A DNA stretch of 64,000 bases from Allocoleopsis franciscana PCC 7113 (GCF_000317515.1 NC_019738.1:6722001-6786000); one strand, 5' to 3'. Positions 53,518 to 63,388 are shown, counted from the stretch's first letter. Notes: generated by a model from the letters alone, not told the origin. Program-made: numbers and translations.

Positions 53518-53708
53518 GTCATAGCCCTATCATAAATCTGCCTCTGCTGCACTGGGGGAATTACCCCATTTTGTATTACACCGGATAACGGCAGGAGCCT
53601 TACTTGACTTAAACAGGGCCATCTACTCTCCTTTGCGTATTACACATTGGTAAAGCAGAAGTGTGGCTTTACGGGACTAGGGCAATCACCCCGCTTCCTG
53701 TATTACAC
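53518..53708. repeat. three imperfect ~63-bp tandem repeats ending in GTATTACAC
   Basis: Three units (53518-53581, 53582-53645, 53646-53708) each end in GTATTACAC at 63-64 bp spacing. Units 1 and 3 share a central pattern close to ACTRGGGSAATYACCCC; unit 2 has a diverged version. On the minus strand, each unit begins GTGTAATAC; unit 3 also contains a GTAAAG/CTTTAC hairpin. They lie in a 515-bp non-coding region between the hydrolase gene and a small-protein gene. Confidence 0.65.
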
Positions 53709-53875
53709 TTTACTCGATAGAATGAGTTTCAGCGGTAGCGGGAACGTGGAAAACTCTGAGCGCTAAAAAGAGGGAGTACTCGTTCTGATTCCTCTTGCTC
53801 ACTATTGCTTCTTGTAAGTACCATAACCCTGCTATCTGTATCTGGTGCAATGCGTTCTTTATCAGGAGAATCTAC

Positions 53876-54163
53876 ATGGGCTTAACAGATCGCAGTCGAT
53901 TAGGTGGCATCAAAAGTAGACAACAACGTCTACAACGAAAGCTTGAAAAGATCGAGCCAAAACCTCAATCGGCTTTTACTTCAGCCTCAGAGAATACCAC
54001 CATCTCTGATGATTCATCTGCTCAAAAAAATGCTTGGGAAAAATATATGTTTGCCAAAGCTATTTATGAGGAAACCAGAGACATGGAGCATTGGCTATAC
54101 ATGCAGAAGTGTATTTCTGAGTACGAAAAAACCTTGAAATCCAAGGTCAACGTCAAAGCTTAA
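53876..54163 (+). CDS. small protein, first copy of a duplicated pair
   Basis: A 95-residue protein starting at ATG 53876, with AGGAGA at 53864-53869 as ribosome site; an upstream extension of the frame to 53795 lacks one. It begins GLTDRSRLGGIKSRQQRLQRKLEKI, has a variable Ser/Thr-rich middle, and ends with AWEKYMFAKAIYEETRDMEHW and YMQKCISEYEK. The two conserved blocks are basic and then charged-helical, suggesting RNA or protein binding. No known domain was recognised. A close paralogue lies at 54720. Confidence 0.75.
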   Translation: MGLTDRSRLGGIKSRQQRLQRKLEKIEPKPQSAFTSASENTTISDDSSAQKNAWEKYMFAKAIYEETRDMEHWLYMQKCISEYEKTLKSKVNVKA

Positions 54164-54719
54164 TGAAGACTGGGTAACTATATTTTTTTACAGAGTTCAG
54201 ATTTAGGCTTGTAGCATAGCACCTCTATCAAAATCTTAACAATCGCTCTCTTTGAGCCTGATGGCCTTAAAAACACTTTTATTGAGATCAGGGAAAAGCT
54301 TTCATAAAAACTAAAAGCTGAAGTCTAAGGGAGAGGGTAAGGAGGCTAGAAAACTGGATAAACAGTATTATAGCTTCCTTAAATTGTCTCAAAATACGTC
54401 TCGTTTTTAGCAAAATTTGTAATACAGAGTGAAAATTTTGAGGAGTATTAAATATAGAATCTGTGTTACAAAGCCGTCTGCGATCGCATCTTACTAAAAA
54501 CTAATTTCTCACTGATCACCTCAGCGAATAGAGATACTAGACAACCCCTAGTAATTACGAGTGAACTCTCTGGCTTTTATTGAGATTTGTTAACACGATT
54601 TGGATAGACTTTTTAAAGTTTTATTCAAAATTTACAGGATATGGCTTTGGCTTCACATAATATTCACATTCTCTGATTAATCATAGCTAATAGAGAAACT
54701 TTTAATCAGGAGAATCTAC
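54164..54719. other. 556-bp gap between two paralogous genes
   Basis: This AT-rich non-coding stretch separates the two copies of the duplicated small-protein gene. No gene, RNA or clear terminator was recognised. It includes a GCGATCGC-type site at about 54480. The last bases before the second copy repeat the ATCAGGAGAATCTACATG found before the first copy. Confidence 0.5.
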
Positions 54720-55007
54720 ATGAGTTTAACAGATCGGAGCCGATTAGGGGGCATCAAAAGTAGACAGAAGCGCCTACAACGTAAGCTGAGAAAGCTTGAT
54801 CAAAATTCTCAATCAGCTTCAACTCCAGATGATGCATTGGTATCCAAGCAAGATTTAACTGCTCAAAAAAAAGCTTGGGAAAAATATCTATTTGCTAAAT
54901 CTATTTATGAGGAGACTAGAGATAGCGATCATTGGCGATACATGCAAAAATGTATTTCTGAGTACGAAAACGCTTTGAAAACCAATTTAGGTATCAAAGC
55001 TATTTGA
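54720..55007 (+). CDS. small protein, second copy of a duplicated pair
   Basis: A 95-residue paralogue of the protein at 53876, preceded by the same ATCAGGAGAATCTAC ribosome-site stretch. It has SLTDRSRLGGIKSRQKRLQRKL at the N-terminus and AWEKYLFAKSIYEETRDSDHW with YMQKCISEYEN at the C-terminus. The central segment diverges most (NSQSASTPDDALVSKQDL). The two copies probably arose by tandem duplication including the ribosome site. No known domain was recognised. Confidence 0.8.
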   Translation: MSLTDRSRLGGIKSRQKRLQRKLRKLDQNSQSASTPDDALVSKQDLTAQKKAWEKYLFAKSIYEETRDSDHWRYMQKCISEYENALKTNLGIKAI

Positions 55008-55095
55008 AATAACAAGAAATTCATTTCTGCTGGGATTCAGCTTTAGGGTTGCCATCTAGCCTGCTTCAGAATAATAGGTATTCTGTGAAGCGTTA

Positions 55096-55124
55096 TTGCC
55101 TCAAAAGTTAGGTTTTTGAGGCAA
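55096..55124. terminator. perfect 11-bp hairpin after the small-protein pair
   Basis: TTGCCTCAAAA (55096-55106) pairs perfectly with TTTTGAGGCAA (55114-55124). It follows the second paralogue and precedes the convergent TPR gene. No T tract follows directly, but the strength and position suit a bidirectional terminator. Confidence 0.6.
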
Positions 55125-55194
55125 TCTATATACGTTAGACCATATATAGTATTGGGAGCTGTTCAGAATCTTAGTGTATTCATGGACTAACGGG

Positions 55195-55941
55195 TTAATC
55201 CTTCGGTGAATATCTACATTTTCTCAAGAATTTTTGAGCATCTCTCACTACATGTAAATTCCGTCTATAGTGATATTCTGGACTGCCTCTGAGGTTACAC
55301 AACATCATCTCAACCAGACGGCAGGCTTCCTGGGAATTACCTTGTTTGGCATGGATTTTTGCCAGCATTAAATACGCTTCTGGCTTCTTCCAGAGCTTCA
55401 GATGTTTTTCTAGATGAACTCTTGCAGCTTCTAGTTCTTCCAAGGCCAAAAGTGTTTTACCATAAGCCAGAGAAGCATCCCCATATTTATACTCTGGGTC
55501 TAATTTCAATAAGGTTTCCAGATGGCTTTTGGCAGTCTCAAAGTTTTTATTTTTCATAGCCAGGGATGCAGTCCCCCAAAGTGCCTGAGGGTTAAATGGA
55601 TCTTTTTCTAACGCTGTCTCATAAGCATTTCTTGCTCTATCAAATAATTCTAAATCGCAAAGCAGATTGCCGAGAGCCACAAACTGATGAGCTTTTCCGA
55701 TATTCATCGCCGCCGCTTCAGCATTCCAAAGTTCACGACGACGCATCCAACGCCTAACATAGTTGGGGATGGGAAGATCGATTAGAGGAAGGCGACGTAC
55801 TAAGAAGTAAATGATGGCACCCGGAACGTTGAGAAAGATTAAGATCCAAAGCCATGTATTCTTTTCTGGATCATTGCGAACACAGTCATAGATCATCCAC
55901 ATCCAGAAGAGAGTTGGTATAAACCATAAAACTTGGGACAT
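55195..55941 (-). CDS. membrane protein with PLDc_N-like region and TPR repeats
   Basis: A 248-residue protein. The N-terminus has two membrane helices in a PLDc_N-like arrangement (LWFIPTLFWMWMIYDCVRNDPEKN, then LWILIFLNVPGAIIYFLVRRLP about residues 31-52). From about 80 on, several TPR helices follow (QFVALGNLLCDLELFDRARNAYETAL and NFETAKSHLETLLKLDPEYKYG). It is likely an inner-membrane scaffold for protein interactions. It converges on the duplicated small-protein genes. Confidence 0.85.
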   Translation of the reverse strand: MSQVLWFIPTLFWMWMIYDCVRNDPEKNTWLWILIFLNVPGAIIYFLVRRLPLIDLPIPNYVRRWMRRRELWNAEAAAMNIGKAHQFVALGNLLCDLELFDRARNAYETALEKDPFNPQALWGTASLAMKNKNFETAKSHLETLLKLDPEYKYGDASLAYGKTLLALEELEAARVHLEKHLKLWKKPEAYLMLAKIHAKQGNSQEACRLVEMMLCNLRGSPEYHYRRNLHVVRDAQKFLRKCRYSPKD

Positions 55942-56192
55942 TTGTCAAGCCACTTTAACTAAAGTTTGTATGCTACCCAATAATTTTCTGGTTGAAGGCA
56001 AAGCACCCAAAATTAGGACTACTCATTACATTGCAGGAGGTTCTAGCTGAGTCCTCAGGCAAGTTGCGTAGTCTGTTGGCTTATGGGTGGTGACATATAC
56101 GGTTTAGGTGTATATGGCTTGGGTAGAGATACACTGAATCTACAAACTCAAGTTGTAGTTTTACGGATTTTTTCTCCTCTAGATGAGCCATC

Positions 56193-56576
56193 CTATTTTG
56201 GTAGGCGGCGTCCCACCCAAGCAACGGCAAAAAATCCCAAAAGCAGCCAGATAACCGCAATTACAACGGCGGCTATCCAGCTTGTAGGCTTAACTTCATT
56301 CATGGTGGCTTCCGCCTTTTCACGGCACTCCGTTAAAACCGTTGGAGGAATCATCTTTATCACCAAAATTATCCCCAACGGCACTAATACCAGGTCATCC
56401 ACATAACCTAGGATGGGAATCACATCTGGAATTAAGTCAATTGGGCTTAAAGCATAAGCTACAACAAAGCCTGCAAAAACTCTGGCGTACCAAGGTACTC
56501 TAGGGTCTTTACAGGCTATATAGATAGCATAGGTTTCTTTTTTTAGTTGCCTAACCCGTCGCTTCCAGGTTTGCAT
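56193..56576 (-). CDS. YkvA/DUF1232 family membrane protein
   Basis: A 127-residue protein with a DUF1232 segment RVFAGFVVAYALSPIDLIPDVIP followed by ILGYVDDLVLVPLG, and a C-terminal membrane helix (WIAAVVIAVIWLLLGFFAVAWVG). DUF1232 proteins are small membrane proteins without a firm role. It lies 27 bp after metK in the same direction and may be co-transcribed with it. Confidence 0.88.
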   Translation of the reverse strand: MQTWKRRVRQLKKETYAIYIACKDPRVPWYARVFAGFVVAYALSPIDLIPDVIPILGYVDDLVLVPLGIILVIKMIPPTVLTECREKAEATMNEVKPTSWIAAVVIAVIWLLLGFFAVAWVGRRLPK

Positions 56577-56603
56577 TTTGGGGACTTTCGCACAGAAACT
56601 TCC

Positions 56604-57866
56604 TTATCCCAACACGGCTGAAACCGGTTGTTTGAGCGCTTCTTTCAGCAGTTCTACCTTATCGGTTTGTTCCCAAGGCAGATCCAAATCATTACGTCCA
56701 AAATGACCGTAAGCCGCAATATTTTGATAGAAACGACCGCCACGTTCTGCGGGTAAGCGACGCAGATTAAACGCCTGGATAATCCCAGCCGGACGGAGTT
56801 CAAAATGCTGCTTAGCCAGTTCCAGTAATTGCTCTTCTGGGATTTTGCCAGTCCCAAAGGTTTCTATCATGATACTGACGGGTCGAGCTACCCCGATCGC
56901 ATAACTCACCTGAACTTCACATTTGTCCGCTAGACCCGCTGCCACAATATTTTTCGCCATATAGCGACAAGCATAAGCCGCAGAGCGGTCTACCTTGGTG
57001 GGGTCTTTGCCGGAGAACGCACCGCCACCATGACGGGAGTAGCCACCATAGGTATCCACAATGATTTTACGACCCGTCAGACCTGAATCGCCCTGAGGGC
57101 CACCAATGACAAATTTGCCGGTGGGATTAACCAGAAAGCGAGTTTGGTTATCGGGCTGAATTTCCAGGTCGGTGAAAATCGGTTGTACCACCGCTGACCA
57201 CAAATCTTCTCTAATCTTGGCTTGAACATCCGCATCACTCGTAAGATCGCCAATTGTAGCGGTATGTTGGGTGGAAATCAAAATCGTGTCAATTCCAACG
57301 GGTTTTCCGTCTTCGTAGATGACACTCACTTGGGTTTTTCCATCCGGGCGGAGATAGGGTAACTGCCCCAATTTCCGCACCTCTGCCAAACGGCGAGAGA
57401 TTCTGTGGGCGAGGCTGATGGGCAAGGGCATCATTTCGGGCGTTTCGTTGCAAGCAAAGCCAAACATCAGACCTTGATCGCCTGCGCCGATCGCATCTAA
57501 TTCATCTTCACTCAGGTCTTCCCGGCTTTCCTGCGCGGTTGTCACGCCTTGAGCAATATCAGGGGATTGCTCATCCAAAGCCACTAAGACAGCACAGCTA
57601 TTCGCCGAGAAACCATTGACGGCATCCGTGTAGCCAATTTCAGCAATTTTCTTACGTGCTAAATCGACAAAATTAACGTGAGCTTTGGAAGTGATTTCAC
57701 CCGTAATCAGAACCAACCCAGTATTAACAACAACCTCAGCAGCAACACGGCTGTGGTCGTCTAAAGTCAGTAGAGCATCCAAGATGGTATCAGAAATCTG
57801 ATCGCAGATTTTGTCAGGATGACCTTCAGTAACCGATTCAGAGGTAAATAAGTAACGACGTGACAA
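56604..57866 (-). CDS. metK: S-adenosylmethionine synthetase
   Basis: A 420-residue MetK, which makes SAM from methionine and ATP. Clear motifs are [17 protein letters not shown] (7-23), [12 protein letters not shown] (about 126-137) and [16 protein letters not shown], all canonical. The start codon is TTG at 57866 (reading MSRRYLFTS), supported by AAGGAG at 57876-57881, nine bases upstream. SAM made here is the donor for the many methyltransferases of the polysaccharide locus. The upstream 258 bp hold no recognised riboswitch. Confidence 0.97.
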   Translation of the reverse strand: MSRRYLFTSESVTEGHPDKICDQISDTILDALLTLDDHSRVAAEVVVNTGLVLITGEITSKAHVNFVDLARKKIAEIGYTDAVNGFSANSCAVLVALDEQSPDIAQGVTTAQESREDLSEDELDAIGAGDQGLMFGFACNETPEMMPLPISLAHRISRRLAEVRKLGQLPYLRPDGKTQVSVIYEDGKPVGIDTILISTQHTATIGDLTSDADVQAKIREDLWSAVVQPIFTDLEIQPDNQTRFLVNPTGKFVIGGPQGDSGLTGRKIIVDTYGGYSRHGGGAFSGKDPTKVDRSAAYACRYMAKNIVAAGLADKCEVQVSYAIGVARPVSIMIETFGTGKIPEEQLLELAKQHFELRPAGIIQAFNLRRLPAERGGRFYQNIAAYGHFGRNDLDLPWEQTDKVELLKEALKQPVSAVLG

Positions 57867-58124
57867 CGATCAATTCTCCTTGAGAGGTGACTGGCTCAAT
57901 GAAGGGTTTGGGCTAATTTCAGCCACAGTAGCCTTCAATCAGAACAACATTAGCCTGCAATCATACCAGCAATTGCAGCTTTTGGTAGCTTGATAAGCTG
58001 ACTCTTGAGAAAGTCTTTAAAAAGTTTAGGCAAATATTAACCTCGATTTGCCTTATTTTCAATCTATAGATAGTTTCTTAAATCTAAAAAAGCCGCTATC
58101 TGCAATTTTCAGATGAGATTTGAG

Positions 58125-59090
58125 CTAAAGCTTCTCCTCAATCCTTAATTCAGGAAGTCCCTCTAGTTTTTCCAGAGGCTGAACTTCTTCTAACAAGGGC
58201 ATGAGAATCGTTAAGCCACCCGGAATACATTCAACATCAATCGGCGTCGTGCCAATAATTTCTCCATCAAGGGCAACTTTCTGAGGTGGATCGGTGGTAA
58301 CTTTGATACGTCTGGCTCGCAGATAGCCAATATCATCCCGTTCGGCAGCATCGCCACTCAAAGCTGTTTGTAGTAGATGGTAGGCTGATGCGATCGCACC
58401 GGCTGGATTGGTGGGGGCTACTACGGTTAAATCGAGCAGTCCATCATCACAAATAATACCGGCTGGGCCTTGAGCTAATACTGATGTTGGGGGCGCAGCA
58501 TTGGCGATGGTCACAGCACTGGCTATAACCGTAATCACTTTCTCCTGTGTCTCGATCCTCGCTTCAAACGACTCAAACTCCCCTAACTGTTTTACCCCTG
58601 CCATAATGTAAGCCAACATGCCAAAGCGGTTTTTCGTGTCTCGATCCGCCTTTTCCACCATTTCTGCCTCAAAGCCAATACCCGCCAGCAACACCATATG
58701 CTTACCGTTGCACAAGGCCGCATCGACCACTTTCGGTCTTCCCTGCAAAATCGTTTCACAAGCCGCTTCAACGGTGTTGGGCAGTGCTAGTGCTGAGGCA
58801 AAAGCATTGGCGGTACCCCGCGAAATCACACCTAACGGAATACTGGTTCCGACCACCGCTTCAGCCGCCGCTGATATTGTGCCATCACCGCCAGAGACAA
58901 TAATCGTATGAACACCGCGTTCAACCGCCTCACGCGCCAATTGACCTGCATCCACTTCAGGGGTGGTCAAACGAATATCCAGCTCAATTTCTGGCTCTAA
59001 CAGAGACTGAATTGTCAACAAATCTTGCTCTGGGTCACCTTGACCAGCAACTGGATTGAAAATTAGGCAAGCAGAACGCTCAATAGTCAT
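58125..59090 (-). CDS. diacylglycerol-kinase-family lipid kinase
   Basis: A 321-residue protein of the DAGK catalytic (YegS/BmrU) family. It begins LIFNPVAGQGDPEQDL, has the nucleotide-binding SGGDGTISAAAEAV (about 66-79) and RGTANAFASAL, and a C-terminal part with VALDGEIIGTTPIDVEC. It likely phosphorylates a lipid such as diacylglycerol, sphingoid base or a prenyl alcohol; which one is unknown. It is a single-gene minus-strand unit between metK and the RelA/SpoT gene. Confidence 0.93.
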   Translation of the reverse strand: MTIERSACLIFNPVAGQGDPEQDLLTIQSLLEPEIELDIRLTTPEVDAGQLAREAVERGVHTIIVSGGDGTISAAAEAVVGTSIPLGVISRGTANAFASALALPNTVEAACETILQGRPKVVDAALCNGKHMVLLAGIGFEAEMVEKADRDTKNRFGMLAYIMAGVKQLGEFESFEARIETQEKVITVIASAVTIANAAPPTSVLAQGPAGIICDDGLLDLTVVAPTNPAGAIASAYHLLQTALSGDAAERDDIGYLRARRIKVTTDPPQKVALDGEIIGTTPIDVECIPGGLTILMPLLEEVQPLEKLEGLPELRIEEKL

Positions 59091-59358
59091 GGTCAGTTTT
59101 CAGTTGTCGGTTATGGTTTCGGGAGTTGGGGGTGCTTCTCAGGGGTAGATTTCCGGCTGGGATTGCTTCGAGCCATGAGTTCCTAGCCCGGTCAGAAAAT
59201 CTGAATTCAGTTCAACTTTGATTACCAACTCACATTTCTAATGCTCTCCAAATTCCGTCCCCCATATCCTCTCCCTTAAGAGGGGCGTTGCTGGGTTTCC
59301 ACGTCCCGCTCACAACCAATACTGATTATGCCTTAACCTCAACGGATGCCGTGCCGTT

Positions 59359-61614
59359 TCAACAAGCCTCCTCAACCTGACTGACACGACGTATGTTTAA
59401 GATGTCACTCATTTTTTTGATTTGGCAAAAGCTACGCTCTAGTTGTTGATGGTCGCAAATGTCGATGCACAAATCAATGATCGCCGGTCTTCCTTCTTGA
59501 GTTCTCACCTGGGCATTGCGAACATTGATATTTTGGTCACTCAAGCGAGATAATATATCTTTGAAGACGCCAACTCGGTCGATCACTTCGATTTGAATAT
59601 TCACTGGGTAGGTTTGGGGACGCCCATGAGCAACATCGGTGGGATTCCAGCTTACAGGAATCACCCGTTCTCCAGGTACACTCTCCACATTCAGACAACC
59701 CTGGCGATGAATGGAAATGCCTCGTGTGCGCGTCACGACTCCAATAATCGCTTCACCCGGAATCGGATTACAGCAACCTGCCAGGTGATGAAGCAACCCT
59801 TCGACGCCAGCAATGGGTTCAATTTTCTTCGCCCCTCCTGTCGCTTGGGGTTTGGCAACGGGGGGTTGGGGAATGAGAGGCTCTTGGGGTTCTGTTTCTA
59901 GGGGTTGCCGAGCTTTTACAGCTTCCCGTAGACGCTTCACGACTAAGTTCAAGGTCAACTCGCCGTAACCCAAAGCCGCGAGTAAATCTTCGACGCTGTG
60001 GTAGTTACATCGCTCTGCCGCTGCTTGCATGGGTTCAGATTTGAGTAAAGCTTCAAAGCCTCTTTTACCCAGTTCTTTTTCCAGCAGTTCTTTCCCGCGA
60101 GCCACATTGGCATCCCGATGCGATCGCTTATACCATTGCCGAATCCGATTTCGGGCACTGGGTGTTGCCACAAAGTTCAGCCAATCCAGACTGGGATGGC
60201 TATTCTCTTTGGTGATAATCTCCACAATATCCCCGTTATTCAAGGGAGTATCCAGTACCGTCCACCGTCCATTCACCCGAGCACCGGCACAATGGTTTCC
60301 GACTTCCGAGTGAATGCGGTAAGCAAAATCAACGGGTGTTGCTCCTCGCGAGAGCGGAATCACATCTCCATTGGGCGTAAACACATAAACATCATCATCA
60401 AATAAATTGTCTTTGATGGTGTCCATGTATTCCTGAGCATCTTTCAGGTCATTCTGCCATTCCAGTAACTGCCGCAGCCAAGTAAACTTTTCATCTTCTG
60501 CTGAAATCCGGTTATTACTAGAACCACCGCTTTCCTTATACTTCCAGTGAGCCGCAATTCCATATTCAGCGATATGGTGCATTTCCAGGGTGCGAATTTG
60601 CACCTCAATTGGACGACCGGATGGCCCCATCACCCCGGTATGCAACGACTGGTAGCGGTTTGGTTTCGGCAAACCGATGTAATCTTTAAACCGACCTGGA
60701 ATGGGTCGAAAAGCATCGTGAACAATGGCTAATGCGCGATAACAATCTTCCTTCGTCTGTAAAATCAGTCGCATAGCAGCGAGGTCGTAGATTTCATGAA
60801 ATCCCTTTTGCTGCCGCTGCATTTTTTGATAAATTCCATACAGGTGCTTGGGACGTCCACTGATTTCCAGGCAATGAATTTCAGTGGACTCCAGGCGTTC
60901 CCGCAAAATGTCTCCGACTTTACTTAAGCGAGTTTCCCGATCCGTTCGTCGTTCTGCCACCAGTTGTTGCATCTGCCGATAGGATTCGGGTTCGAGATAC
61001 TTAAACGCTAAATCTTCTAGCTCCCATTTGACGCGCCCAATTCCCAGACGGTTGGCTAGTGGTGCGAAGATTTCTCGTGTCTCTTGGGAGATACTGCGCT
61101 GTTTTTGCGGATTCAAGTGTTCTAATGTCCGCATATTGTGTAGTCTATCTGCCAGCTTCACCACAATCACCCGAATATCGGCTGCCATGGCAAGGAACAT
61201 ACGGCGGAAATTCTCGGCTTGACGTTCGGTTTTGCTGGAGAAGTTAAACTTAGAAAGTTTGGTAACGCCTTCTACCAGCCGCCTTACCTCGACTCCAAAC
61301 CGAGATTCGATCTCTTCGGGAGTAACGTCTGTATCCTCAACCACATCGTGTAGAAACCCAGCGGCAATCATCACGCTGCTACCGCCTAAATCCCGTAACA
61401 AACCCGCCACGGCTACAGGGTGAGCAATGTAAGGTTCTCCTGAAGCTCGCAACTGACCCTCATGGAGTTTATACGCAAATTCAAAAGCTCGACTGATTAG
61501 GTTAATATCGTCAGGGACTGGTTCATTCGCGGCGGCGGATGTGGCTAGGATACATTCCTGTAACCATTCTGGAACATCGAAGTTAAACCTGGAAGTGGTA
61601 GCGATGGCGTCCAT
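59359..61614 (-). CDS. bifunctional (p)ppGpp synthetase/hydrolase (RelA/SpoT homologue)
   Basis: A protein of about 751 residues that makes and breaks down the alarmone (p)ppGpp. The HD hydrolase domain keeps FLHDVVEDTDV; the synthetase domain has GIYQKMQRQQKGF and the RxKD-type segment RFKDYIGLPKPNRYQSLHTGV, which is typical of enzymes able to do both reactions. TGS (VYVFTPNGDVIPLSRGATPVDFAY interrupted) and a C-terminal ACT domain (VNIQIEVIDRVGVFKDIL) follow. The ATG at 61614 (MDAIATTSRF) is preferred over an in-frame TTG six codons earlier. It is the main stringent-response enzyme. Confidence 0.96.
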   Translation of the reverse strand: MDAIATTSRFNFDVPEWLQECILATSAAANEPVPDDINLISRAFEFAYKLHEGQLRASGEPYIAHPVAVAGLLRDLGGSSVMIAAGFLHDVVEDTDVTPEEIESRFGVEVRRLVEGVTKLSKFNFSSKTERQAENFRRMFLAMAADIRVIVVKLADRLHNMRTLEHLNPQKQRSISQETREIFAPLANRLGIGRVKWELEDLAFKYLEPESYRQMQQLVAERRTDRETRLSKVGDILRERLESTEIHCLEISGRPKHLYGIYQKMQRQQKGFHEIYDLAAMRLILQTKEDCYRALAIVHDAFRPIPGRFKDYIGLPKPNRYQSLHTGVMGPSGRPIEVQIRTLEMHHIAEYGIAAHWKYKESGGSSNNRISAEDEKFTWLRQLLEWQNDLKDAQEYMDTIKDNLFDDDVYVFTPNGDVIPLSRGATPVDFAYRIHSEVGNHCAGARVNGRWTVLDTPLNNGDIVEIITKENSHPSLDWLNFVATPSARNRIRQWYKRSHRDANVARGKELLEKELGKRGFEALLKSEPMQAAAERCNYHSVEDLLAALGYGELTLNLVVKRLREAVKARQPLETEPQEPLIPQPPVAKPQATGGAKKIEPIAGVEGLLHHLAGCCNPIPGEAIIGVVTRTRGISIHRQGCLNVESVPGERVIPVSWNPTDVAHGRPQTYPVNIQIEVIDRVGVFKDILSRLSDQNINVRNAQVRTQEGRPAIIDLCIDICDHQQLERSFCQIKKMSDILNIRRVSQVEEAC

Positions 61615-62178
61615 AATTCTTTGCCTAACCAATAAAAAATAGAAATGAGTTTAGCGCAACTGCTATGAGATTATCAGTAGCGTTTATCCGGTTGGTTCAA
61701 TTTCTTCCTTTCCTATCAAGGTAACGTGTTACAAGATGATGCTGGGTACGCTCCATCCAGCCGGTTCAGGACGAGGCTGGAGCAAAGGGGAAGCAATCGT
61801 AGAATAAGACACTGATAGAAGCGAGAAGACCCATTGGCTCATCGCTTTGTCGTCAAGAAAGCTTGCTTTCTGGTTTTATCCTTAGAATCGCGAGCTTTGG
61901 ATGTAACGATAACCAACCTGCGGTCTACACTGGAATTCTCGGATTAGCAATTGGGGATCGGTAATGGTGATTGGGTTTCCAGTCCCTATCGCTTCTAATT
62001 TCCAGTGGAGCTTTAGCAATAGCGTTAGCACTGGCAGAGCTTGTCTTCGTTATGATCTCCGGGTAGCGCGTAGCGTTCCCTAAGGAAGGGGAAGGAGAGT
62101 ACCGGAGGACTCCGAGTTCCCCAATCCTCAGAAGTCACGCCATACGATTCAGACTGCAACTTGGTGTTAATCGCCTTT
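61615..62178. other. 564-bp non-coding region with a small foldback
   Basis: Between the RelA/SpoT start and the PatD-like gene no gene is recognised. A GC-rich foldback of the type GGGTAGCGCGTAGCGTTCCC occurs near 62065-62084, like the GGGATGCGC-type cyanobacterial repeat inside the element at 46076. A second imperfect palindrome TTCCCTAAGGAAGGGGAA follows it. Confidence 0.4.
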
Positions 62179-62589
62179 ATGAGTAAAGACAAAATTCTTT
62201 ACATTGATTCTAAACCAACACGAGCCAGAATGTTGCCACTATTACATTTTCAACAGTATCAGGCGTTTCAACAGGCTTTGGAGCAACTGCTCCAGACGAT
62301 TACGCTTGCCGATGGGCAGGAAGCTGGACTCCGAGAGGGTTACCAAAACGTTCAACTACTGTTTAAACGTCAAATATCGGCGCTGAGTGCAGAGGACTTT
62401 GCACCCGAACATGCACCTCGATGGCAATCGCTTCAGACGGAAATTTACAAACAAATGCGGCTATTGGAGACCGATATGATGTTATTGCAGGCATCGCGCA
62501 GTTCTGCAACATCCCAGCGTCGGGTTTTGAGCGTGCGCGATCGCCTCAATACCCTGATTCAATATTGCGAAGCGTTGCTTCAACTCTAA
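62179..62589 (+). CDS. PatD-like small protein (heterocyst-frequency control type)
   Basis: A protein of about 136 residues similar in layout to cyanobacterial PatD: LLHFQQYQAFQQALEQLLQTI, then RWQSLQTEIYKQMRLLETDMMLLQA and VRDRLNTLIQYCEALL. The likely body starts near the ATG at 62230 (MLPLLHFQQ); the ATG at 62179 adds 17 residues, so the exact start is uncertain. In Anabaena, PatD limits heterocyst number and interacts with FtsZ; homologues also occur in cyanobacteria without heterocysts. The identity rests on pattern similarity only. Confidence 0.6.
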   Translation: MSKDKILYIDSKPTRARMLPLLHFQQYQAFQQALEQLLQTITLADGQEAGLREGYQNVQLLFKRQISALSAEDFAPEHAPRWQSLQTEIYKQMRLLETDMMLLQASRSSATSQRRVLSVRDRLNTLIQYCEALLQL

Positions 62590-62803
62590 CACGGCCTAGT
62601 TTAACTTAGGGGAGGGGAGAGCAATCGATATTTTTTTGCAGACAAGAGGGGGATTCTGCCAGATTTTGCTAAATCCCTACTTGATACAGCAGATTGCAGG
62701 TAAATAGAGTACATCTGTAGGGGCGAAGCATTGGGATAGGCACTCTCGCACATTCTCCAGTAGATTGAAAAGGGAAAGTAGACATTTTGAGGAAGAAAAA
62801 CCC

Positions 62804-63388
62804 GTGCAGTGTCCGAAATGCAAGAAGGTAATGCTATTGGACGGTGTTCTGAGCGAAAATTTGGCTGTCAAGTACTGCCAGGAGTGCAAAGGCACCTGGA
62901 TTCCCGCCAAGGAGTACGAAGCTTGGCAGACGGATCAAATTGGAAAGCCACAATCCGAGGTGCCCTCTGGAACGCTCAATGTGGATTTTGTTCTGTCTCC
63001 TTTCGATACGAAAGCTGCTTTGTGTCCAGAGTGTCAGCGCTATCTCTCTCGCGCTAAGGTTAACCTCAAGACGCCGTTTTATGTAGAGCGGTGTATGCAG
63101 TGTCGGGGGATTTGGTGCGATTACGGCGAGTGGGAGGTTCTGGAGCAACTCGGCTTGCATACAACCATTGAGCAGTTATTTTCTAATGAATGGCAGTCAC
63201 GATCGCGAGAGCGGCAATTCTTTGATCAAGAGCGTCAAGCCACTATCGACAAGCTGGGGAGTGAATTAGCAGCCAGTGTGTTTGAACTCGCTGACGCCTT
63301 AGCCCAGCATCCTAACGGAGATTTTGGCGTTGCCTATTTGATGCGGCGAGTCACGGCTAACCGTCAACCTCCCAATGCGAAAACGTAA
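62804..63388 (+). CDS. protein with two zf-TFIIB-type zinc ribbons
   Basis: A protein of about 194 residues. The first zinc ribbon begins at the start (QCPKCKKVM...KYCQECKGTWIPAKEYEAW), the second near 70-110 (LCPECQRYLS...VERCMQCRGIWCDYGEWEVL). Both have CPxC...CxxC-GxW, typical of zf-TFIIB proteins. A helical C-terminus follows, of unknown role. The GTG at 62804 is preferred because GAGGAAG lies eight bases upstream; a TTG at 62765 would add 13 residues. It stands just upstream of an ABC transporter ATPase gene in the same direction. Confidence 0.85.
   Translation: MQCPKCKKVMLLDGVLSENLAVKYCQECKGTWIPAKEYEAWQTDQIGKPQSEVPSGTLNVDFVLSPFDTKAALCPECQRYLSRAKVNLKTPFYVERCMQCRGIWCDYGEWEVLEQLGLHTTIEQLFSNEWQSRSRERQFFDQERQATIDKLGSELAASVFELADALAQHPNGDFGVAYLMRRVTANRQPPNAKT

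Noticed and set aside
53518-53708. CRISPR array
   Set aside because: The shared segment is only about 9-17 bp with imperfect copies and no Cas genes nearby; spacing does not fit CRISPR.
57867-58124. Possible SAM riboswitch upstream of metK
   Set aside because: No SAM-I, SAM-II or SAM-IV core pattern could be made out by eye.
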